This document shows, piece by piece, positions 58,800-64,000 of a stretch of DNA of 64,000 bases; position 1 is the first letter of the stretch, and each line of letters begins with the position of its first letter. A program made the translations under genes and the position numbers. The notes beneath the pieces are model-generated. The model was not told the origin of the DNA. It did no database searches and was given only the letters and a program-made list of their open reading frames with translations. Origin of the DNA: Ascochyta rabiei (taxonomy: Eukaryota; Ascomycota; Dothideomycetes; Pleosporales; Didymellaceae); NCBI RefSeq assembly GCF_004011695.2, contig NC_082412.1, forward strand, positions 1,116,001-1,180,000. The letters run 5' to 3'.

Positions 58800-61700
58800 T
58801 TCTTTAGAAAGATTTGTGTTAAATTCCTAGGAATTTTCTAAGTCAGAGAATCTGTCCTACTTAATAAGGTATTCCTACTGTCTGTTAGCTACTTACCTTC
58901 TATTAAGGACTTCTTTATATCCTACACCTTCTCTTCCCTTTTAACTATAGGTTCTTATATTTGTTTCTGTATAGTTAGGAGTTAACTCCTTAGTGTGTAT
59001 AGGTCTAGCAGTAACGCATAGAATACTTAGTAGATCCCTTTTATTCCTAGCAGGTCTACTCTATATGCGCTGGGGCTAATCTAGGCTATAATAGTTCTAG
59101 GTCCTAGGTATTTCTAGTCTAGCTTCTTTTTTAGTTGTACTGTCCTAATATTCTTACCAGAGACTAGTACTTTATCGCCTACTTTGAACAGTGCTAGTAG
59201 TTGTTTCTTGTCTAAGTGTTTCTTTTAATACTTGTTTAACTTTTCTATATTAGCTTCATAGGTAGCCTGTAAGGAAATAACTCTAGCAGCTAATTCCTTC
59301 GCAAGGGGAGATTCTCTACCCTCTAATGCTAAAGTAAGCTAATCTGTGCCCCTTAGATCTATACTGTAATAGCTTTAGAAAGGTATTATATTTATAGATA
59401 TATAAATACTATTATTATACGCAAATTCTGTAATTAAAATCTATAGGGCCTAATTATCTTATTCTAGAGTATAGTAGTAACGTTAGTACTGTTTAAGAGT
59501 CTAATTTTACCTTTCTATTTAGCTATCTGTCTAGGGATAATAGGCTAACGTTAAGACTTGTCTTAAGTTTAAATAGTAGTTAAAGGTTTCCTACGTCTTT
59601 AAGTTTATTAACAGCCCCTAATCTAAGATAATTTGTGCTAGCGCGCTGTGTAAATAGAGAATTTCTCTAATCTAGGCGTGTGCTAGATCTTTTCTATCCT
59701 AATTAGCTCTAGCTAGTATATAGTGTAACGTTTTAGTTAATTTATATACTACTACTAGTATAGAGTTATACACTAACCTAGCCACCTTACTAGAGGGTAA
59801 TTCTATAATAAAATCTATTATTATGTCCTTCTATAGTTAGCTTAGCACTAGTAAAGGTTATAATAACCTATACAGTTTGTGTTAGGTAGTAGTGTTCTAG
59901 TATAAGTATTAAAGCATCTCGTTAGTAGGCACATTAGGAGGGATACTTATTATTATTATTGTTAAGGGTTAAAGAGACAAGTGATACAGTAGTTGAATTC
60001 CATAAGTAAGTGTTTCTAGTTGTTGTCGTAGGTGTCGTGCCTTAACAGTTCCTGTTAAGGTCTCTTATACCCTTCTGCCGGCCAGATTACATACACTAGC
60101 TAAGCATCCTGGTTCTTACTAAGGCAGTTACTGTGTGCACCGGCATAGTAGTTAATCTTCTATATACTAAGTAGCTATAGCAGTAGTTAGATACATCCTT
60201 AGTAATACCCTTCTAGGTGTCTCTGCGCTAAATTTTCTCTAAGGTCCTTTGTGCTCTAAAGTGTCCTAATATTAGGTAATTGTAATATTCTTTAATTACT
60301 TACACCTTATCTTCTAGCCTTATAAGTAAGATATGCTTCTCCTTAGCTACAATATCTTTTCCTAGGTTATTCTATCCTATATTAACGTTACTTAACTCAT
60401 TTTTAGTGCTAGAGAGTTTATCTGTATTGTTGAAGTCTGTTGTTAGCTCTATATAACTGTTCTCTCTTAATTCTTCTCTTCTAAGATCTCTTATGTCCTT
60501 TCTTCCTTTTGCAGACAAACAAAGGGTTATAGCTACTACTAGGGGAGTATTAGGGTTCCTTCTAGTTAGGATCTCCTAAAGCGGTTATATAAAAGGGTTT
60601 ATAGACCCTAGGTAATAAGTAATTACAAAGTTAAACTTAGATAACACTAAGTATGCCCTTACTTACTAATAGCTAAGAACCTTTATCTCTATAAACTATT
60701 TTAGGTTTAAGTAATCTGTTAAGATCTTAAAGAAGGTACTGTCTAAGTATCTTTGCTAATGCTGTAGGCTCTAGATAATTACAAGAAGTTCCTAGTTATA
60801 AGTATTATAGTTGTACTTAGCTTAGATTAACTTCTTTAAATAGAAATCCACAGGCCTCTATTAGGCTGGCTTCCCCTCCCTAGGGACTAGTTAACTGAGG
60901 ATTCCTAAGATAGCGCCTCTAGAGGCATCTACTTCTATCCTAGTCTGTCTCCTAGGTACAAAATAGACTAAGATAGGTACATTAATAAATAAGTCCTTTA
61001 TGTTCTAGAAAGCTTATAGGAATTCTTTGCTTAGCTTAAGAGGCTAACTCTCTTCCTTTCTTATTACTTAACTAGATTTAGCTAAATTTAGCCCTTTCTA
61101 GGTTAATTAGGTTAATAGCAAGGCTAATTTAGAAAACCCTATAATAAACTTCTAATAGTAGTTTATAAAGCCTATAAATACTTAGATATTATAAACAGTG
61201 CGCAGGATTAGCTATTCTTAGATTGTTTTAACCCTGTCTAGGTTAATGCTTACCCCTTTAGGCAAGACTATGTACCTAAGGTACTCTGTGCGTTAACAGT
61301 GTTATTTACACTTATCTAGGTGCATATAGAGGTTTGCTTTGCAAAGCCTCTCTAAGACCTTCTTAACGTGTCTAATGTGGTCTTCCTCTGTCTTAGAGTA
61401 TACTAATATGTTATCTAGATATATAATATAAGTTATATTAACTAATCCTATTAGTGCCTTATTTATATAGGCCTAAAATTAGGCAGGAGCATTTATAAGT
61501 CTAAATAGTATTACTATGTACTTAAAATATCTATACCTAGTTTAAAAAGTAGTCTTCTACTTATCTCCTTTCTTAATTTAGATATAGTAATATGCCTTAT
61601 ATATATCTAGTTTAGTATAGAACTTAGCTTACGCTAGTTATTCTAGTAACTCTGTAATTAGTAGCAATAGATAGCAGCTTTTAACTGTAATCTTGTTTAG

Positions 61701-63430
61701 ACCTTTATAGTCTAAATATAGTTATAGGTTACTGTCTTTGTTCTTTAAAAAGAGAATAGATGCTCCTACTAGCAACCTTAAGTGTTATATCTAGCCACGT
61801 TGTAGATATTCTGCTAGATACTTCTAAAGTATCTCTAATTCTGTTACATAGAGCCTGTATAATAGTTAGTAGGGGGAAGTAGCTCCTTCTATAATATTAA
61901 TCGCTAGGTTGTGCTCTGTATGCTCTAGTAGGACCTAAGTATTATCTTCTAATCCTAAGTACGTATAATTGCAATACACTTCTAGGATTAGGCCTCTTTT
62001 AGCAGATATTAGGTTATGTATATCTACTAAGTTTACTATATACACATAAACGTCTACTAAGGGACTTCTTATAGTGCGTTTAAACTCTTTAGCATCTTTT
62101 AATGCTATTTTCTCTAGTTTAGGAGAGTCTCTATACTTCTTCCCTTAGAAAAGCATACGCTAGCTTAAATAGCTTAGCTTAGGGTTTGTCTAGTTAGTCT
62201 AGGGTAATCTAAGGTATATCTTATACCTTTGTAGGTCTGTAACTACAAAAGGTATCTATTAGACCTCCTGTCTTCTATAGGAGTTAATAATAGGTACTTC
62301 TACTGTAGTTACTCTATAGATAGGTAATTCTGCTCTGCCTACACCTTTAGCCACTATTTTATTTAAAAGTGTAACTTCTAGATCCTGCTCCTTTACTAGG
62401 AGAACTAAAATTAAGTTTAGTTATAACCCTCTATCTATTAAGGCTTCTATGTTCTCTGTGTTGCCTATAGATGCTTTAATTATAAGTAAGCATATATATT
62501 CTAGATACACTGCCTTATAAAGAGAGATATTCTTCTTCTTCTTCTTTGATAATTTAATATAGGCTATAAGAGAGGAGATTAGCTCTTAGGTCCCTTATCT
62601 TTTCCTAACTTATTAAGAGTAGGGACTTTCTAGTTTAACTTTAGCTTTAGGCAGTTTAGGCAGTAGTAACTAGTTTCTCTATACTTAAGGCACGCGTCTT
62701 AGCTCTTATATAGCCTGTCTTAGCCCTTTTTACCCTTTACTAGCTCCTTACAGAACTTCTTAGACTTAAACAACTTCTTTAGGGTTTTTATATTCCCTTC
62801 TAACCTAGAGTTACTATATTAGTGCTTCTGTAGTCCTTTGTTAGTTATCTTGCCCTTAGCTAGAGTCTTCTTAGGTAGCTGTTAGCTATAATAACCTAGT
62901 CTCTAGTTAATAATATTAGCTTATTCTTCTACCTTTAGGATTATATCCCTTTATTTATAGGAGATTAGAAACAAATCTTTTTACATGCTAGGTAGCAGTA
63001 CAGTAATATATTCTAGAACTTAGAGCTCTAGCATGTGTAAGTTGCCTAGTTCCTCCTATAGTAGACGCATAAAATCTAGCAGATCTGTAGGGGACTAAGA
63101 TTTCTGCTGCTTATATTGCTTTAAGGATTTATACACTACTTGCTTATATTTAGCTAGTATTCCTAGAGTATCTATCATAATTCTTTTTAGCTCTTACTAC
63201 GTTAGTTCCTAGGTTAGCTAATTACAGCACTTAGTTGTGCAGTAAGCCTACTATTACGTCTTTAGGTTCTCTAAGAGATACCTTATGCTAAAGTTAATCT
63301 ATTGTTCCTCTGTAAGGAAATTAACTAGGGATTAGAGGAAGTATTCCTTACAGTCTCTCTCCTAATAGTTATATTTAGTGTAGTTATGCTTTACGTACTT
63401 CTATAGAGGCAGTCTAATTAAACATCTCTA
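58800..63430 (-). pseudogene. gag-pol of chromovirus E
   Basis: The catalytic YLDD is YLDN and both chromodomain Trp codons are TAG. The RT neighbourhood [13 protein letters not shown] is well kept at about 61,425-61,480. gag near 63,300-63,420 has the outline of the capsid-like region (KEYFL, LTEEQ) but no intact frame. Confidence 0.72.
59893..60145 (-). repeat. Solo LTR of element X with target duplication
   Basis: The 253-bp sequence is an inverted copy of the X LTRs. It is flanked by TAGTAG on both sides (59,887-59,892 and 60,146-60,151) and no internal X sequence is attached, so it is the product of LTR-LTR recombination after a separate insertion of an X-family element into chromovirus E. 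Confidence 0.85.
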
Positions 63431-63440
63431 CAAAGCAAAA

Positions 63441-64000
63441 TTTCAACATAGGGCCCTGCACACCGAAAAAACATTAGAATCTATCTTAACCCAGCGAGGA
63501 TATACTATCCTAAGCTTCCTAGAGCCTTTAGGCGTCTAGTTGCTGCACGCTGCCTGGTTATCTAACTTAATCTGTTGCAAAAATTTTCAGATTTGCAGAG
63601 CACAGACCTCCCCTACAACAACAATCTTATCTTATCTTATCTCCTAAGATCTTACCTTAACAAACACAAAAACTAACAAACCCTACCCCTACTAGATAGC
63701 AACAAGCCTTTCCTTAGCTTTCTGCTTTCAACCCCTTCTTTCTACTCCTAGAGGTCTACTAGTTAGGCCAGTAAGAATAGAACAAAGGCAAGAATAGTAA
63801 AGCTAAGACTGATTTTTCCTGTTTTTCAGCTCTGAAAAGCGGATAGAGACTAGGTACCTCTTTCTGTGTAAAAACAAGCTCTCTTCTAGTTATTTCTTAG
63901 TCATTTCATTTTAAAAAAGAGAAGGAAACCCCTACCTAGGACCAGGACCTAGGACTATAGAACCAGAACCACCACCTAATAGAGATTATTCTCTAAACAC
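63441..64000. other. Leader/upstream region of chromovirus E to window end
   Basis: Likely the untranslated leader and perhaps the 5' LTR of E. It includes short TCTTA repeats near 63,629-63,648. No gene is visible, and the window ends before a border can be set. Confidence 0.35.

Larger units (their letters stand above)
58725..63440 (-). mobile_element. Ty3/gypsy chromovirus E (minus strand)
   Basis: Read on the minus strand it gives gag (about 63,430-62,600), RT with [10 protein letters not shown] (61,395-61,425) followed by [10 protein letters not shown], integrase, a chromodomain (EYLIK-stop-DRFSDLENS-stop-EF, about 58,830-58,895) and a polypurine tract (AAAAAAAGGGGGGG). It is interrupted in integrase by a solo LTR of X (59,893-60,145). 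It is a different family from G1 by sequence but has the same architecture. Heavy TAG/TAA decay. Confidence 0.8.

Overview
The window looks like a piece of a filamentous ascomycete nuclear chromosome. The evidence is short GT-AG introns of about 50-60 nt, a secreted GMC oxidoreductase, a fungal rhodopsin-type membrane protein, and a long AT-rich block of transposons decayed by repeat-induced point mutation (RIP). A Dothideomycete (Pleosporales-type) genome is my best guess from the transposon families; this is inference. Two compartments meet at about position 7,060.

Compartment 1 (1-7,060) has normal base composition and three intact, intron-containing genes: a secreted GMC oxidoreductase (minus strand, 5 exons), a seven-helix fungal rhodopsin-like membrane protein (plus strand, 3 exons) and a short Sec2-like coiled-coil protein (minus strand, 2 exons). 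A complete 426-bp hAT-type MITE with a perfect 8-bp target-site duplication lies between the first two genes.

Compartment 2 (7,060-64,000) holds no intact host gene that I can see. It is a nest of transposons. Most coding frames can still be read across their stop codons, because the stops are almost all TAG or TAA at former Trp and Gln codons; this is the signature of CpA-to-TpA change on either strand. In order: the N-terminal half of a pogo/Fot transposase; a chromovirus (Ty3/gypsy) 3' end on the minus strand, into which a plus-strand copy of the same family is inserted; a second Ty3 element cut at its RT by a Ty1/copia element (A, minus strand), which itself carries a non-LTR/SINE-like insertion and a pogo element (1); then a very large Ty3 element, called X here, with 253-bp LTRs at 25,937 and 55,309. 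X contains Copia B (27,901-36,879, itself carrying pogo elements 2 and 3), pogo element 4, and the younger Copia C (47,780-55,142). After X come the 3' end of Copia D, the C-terminal part of a pogo transposase of the same family as the one at 7.1 kb, an unknown split-gene remnant, and a minus-strand chromovirus E that carries a solo X LTR.

Three points stand out. X is about 11.4 kb once its guests are removed, because it carries a second reading frame of about 3.3 kb downstream of integrase; the C-terminal part of that frame has an HxD...H...R pattern like a 2-oxoglutarate/Fe(II) dioxygenase. The four pogo elements share a TIR framework, but each has its own 8-bp core, repeated twice per end. 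Copia C carries an antisense Cys-rich, low-complexity frame in its unusually long 3' region.
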